Positions 45,960-46,594 of a stretch of DNA of 46,594 nt are shown here, piece by piece. Numbering within the stretch: position 1 is the first letter of the stretch; each line of letters starts with the position of its first letter. The notes below the pieces were generated by a model. It was not told the DNA's origin. It ran no database searches and saw only the letters and a list, made by a program, of their open reading frames with translations. This DNA comes from Acetofilamentum sp. (GTDB lineage Bacteria > Bacteroidota > Bacteroidia > Bacteroidales > DYOH01). The stretch covers positions 1-46,594 of the forward strand of contig DYOH01000018.1 in assembly GCA_020720625.1 (NCBI GenBank), written 5' to 3'. Both the position numbers and the translations under genes were made by a program.

Positions 45960-45967
45960 CAAAGATA
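45960..45967 (-). promoter_or_regulatory. -7 promoter box for the fusion operon
   Basis: Minus strand TATCTTTG, exact match to TAnnTTTG and identical to the metH box at 29420. The -33 region 19-21 bp upstream is T-rich (TTTT) instead of TTTG. Confidence 0.45.
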
Positions 45968-46080
45968 AAAAGAAAAATATTACTTAAATTAAAAACCATA
46001 AAAAATTTTCAAAAAAAACATCATAAATATTTGGATATTAACAATATAAATGCTATTTTTGAGAAAAATATTTTAAATTT

Positions 46081-46202
46081 ATGTTTAAAACCAATAATCA
46101 ACCGGAATTGTTTAATTTGAAAGGCAATTGCTTGATAATGAGCAACAACAGCTTTTGGAAAAGACACCGGAAAAAGCATTTTACAATATCGTATTTACGT
46201 AA
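46081..46202 (+). pseudogene. Remnant of an IS1182-like transposase N-terminus
   Basis: The ATG at 46081 reads MFKTNNQPELFNLKG and then breaks frame. The next frame continues QLLDNEQQQLLEKTPEKAFY and ends at TAA 46200-46202. MFKTNNQ...LF and LEKTPEKAFYNIVF are the usual start of IS1182-type transposases as I recall them. Only ~40 of several hundred codons remain. The 12-mer CTATTTTTGAGA occurs upstream at 46053 and again at 45943. Confidence 0.6.
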
Positions 46203-46218
46203 GCGCCCTGTAAAGTAC

Positions 46219-46594
46219 CTATTTTAAAAGTGGGAAAATATCAGTAAATTGGTTTGGCAATAATTCGGTCAAACGATTGGCTTTATGTTCAGGAATAGAT
46301 TCCAGAGCATGCTTTAACCATTTATATGGATCAACACTATTTCTTTTACAGGTAGCAAAAAACGAATACATCATAGCCGCACTCTGAGCAGCATCATGTG
46401 AACCGGCGAACAAATAATTTTTACGTCCTAGTGCTACAGGTCGAATACTATTTTCCACCAAATTGTTATCAATTTCAAAACGACCATCATCCACATAACG
46501 ATTTAATCGTGGCCATAACGACAGTGAATATTGAATGGCCTTCCCACGTTCGTCTCAGGCTCTTGCCTTAGACGTTCTATTTCTTAAGGCTTTG
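46219..46594 (-). pseudogene. IS66-family transposase, C-terminal part, interrupted and cut by the window edge
   Basis: The minus-strand frame from about 46545 to 46219 encodes GKAIQYSLSLWPRLNRYVDD, then GRFEIDNNLVENSIRPVALG, then RKNYLFAGSHD, with the IS66 catalytic Glu in ENSIRP and the C-terminal mini-domain (YKWLKHALESIPEHKANRLTELLP). Just upstream an in-frame TGA at 46555-46557 separates it from LRNRTSKARA. The usual ~25 residues between these blocks are missing, which suggests a deletion. The remainder lies beyond the window. Confidence 0.8.

Overview
The window looks like a chromosomal piece of an AT-rich member of the Bacteroidota, probably Bacteroidales-like. The support is a cargo protein with a C-terminal type IX secretion (T9SS) sorting domain, a short 287-residue primary sigma factor, a Rho factor with a long acidic insertion, several Bacteroidota-typical families (DUF5063, DUF5916, OmpA with thrombospondin-3 repeats, PD40-OmpA), scarce Shine-Dalgarno sequences, and several matches to the Bacteroidota -7 promoter box TAnnTTTG. 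TGA is used as a normal stop.

Layout. 1-1336: nine tandem copies of a ~158 bp unit, each carrying a long imperfect inverted repeat. 1996-7676: a lipoprotein gene, a convergent tRNA-Pro(GGG), and a leftward cluster (DUF389 membrane protein, ZupT-like zinc transporter, YggS/PLPBP, a dihydroorotate-dehydrogenase-like flavoprotein without the catalytic Cys, a small membrane protein). 7799-12349: a class III adenylate cyclase fused to an HD domain, then rho and rpoD in divergent orientation. 12809-17557: an operon of a PASTA membrane protein, a T9SS cargo, an RluD-type pseudouridine synthase and D-Ala-D-Ala ligase. 17720-25246: prolyl oligopeptidase lipoprotein, deoxynucleoside kinase, an abundant-looking TPR lipoprotein, and a tightly packed leftward run (STAS-like protein, DUF5063, 3'-5' exonuclease, guanylate kinase, NadD). 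25509-38432: PD40/OmpA protein, acyl-CoA synthetase, full-length B12-dependent methionine synthase, a small secreted protein, an XRE regulator, an OmpA/TSP3 porin-like protein and a DUF5916 outer-membrane protein.

From about 38.4 kb to the right edge the character changes to an accessory region. A type II restriction endonuclease is intact, but its overlapping upstream methyltransferase survives only as a ~49-residue tail cut off by an IS4-superfamily (IS1634-like) element. The other side of that element abuts the 3' half of a broken group II intron. Next comes a five-gene leftward cluster (45746-42108). It begins with a remarkable cytoplasmic fusion of ferredoxin, DUF1858, two DUF2249-like domains and an NMT1/SsuA-like solute-binding domain. 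A SAM methyltransferase, a NifX/NifB-like protein, a stand-alone Mrp/ApbC-N-terminal (DUF59) domain and a tiny CxxC/CxxH protein follow. Remnants of IS1182-like and IS66-like transposase genes close the window. This cluster is the best candidate for an undescribed system: it combines an electron-transfer module, a ligand-binding module and Fe-S/metal-cofactor handling proteins, but has no transporter permease in view.

All calls come from reading the sequence and from recalled family motifs. No database search was run. Domain boundaries are approximate.
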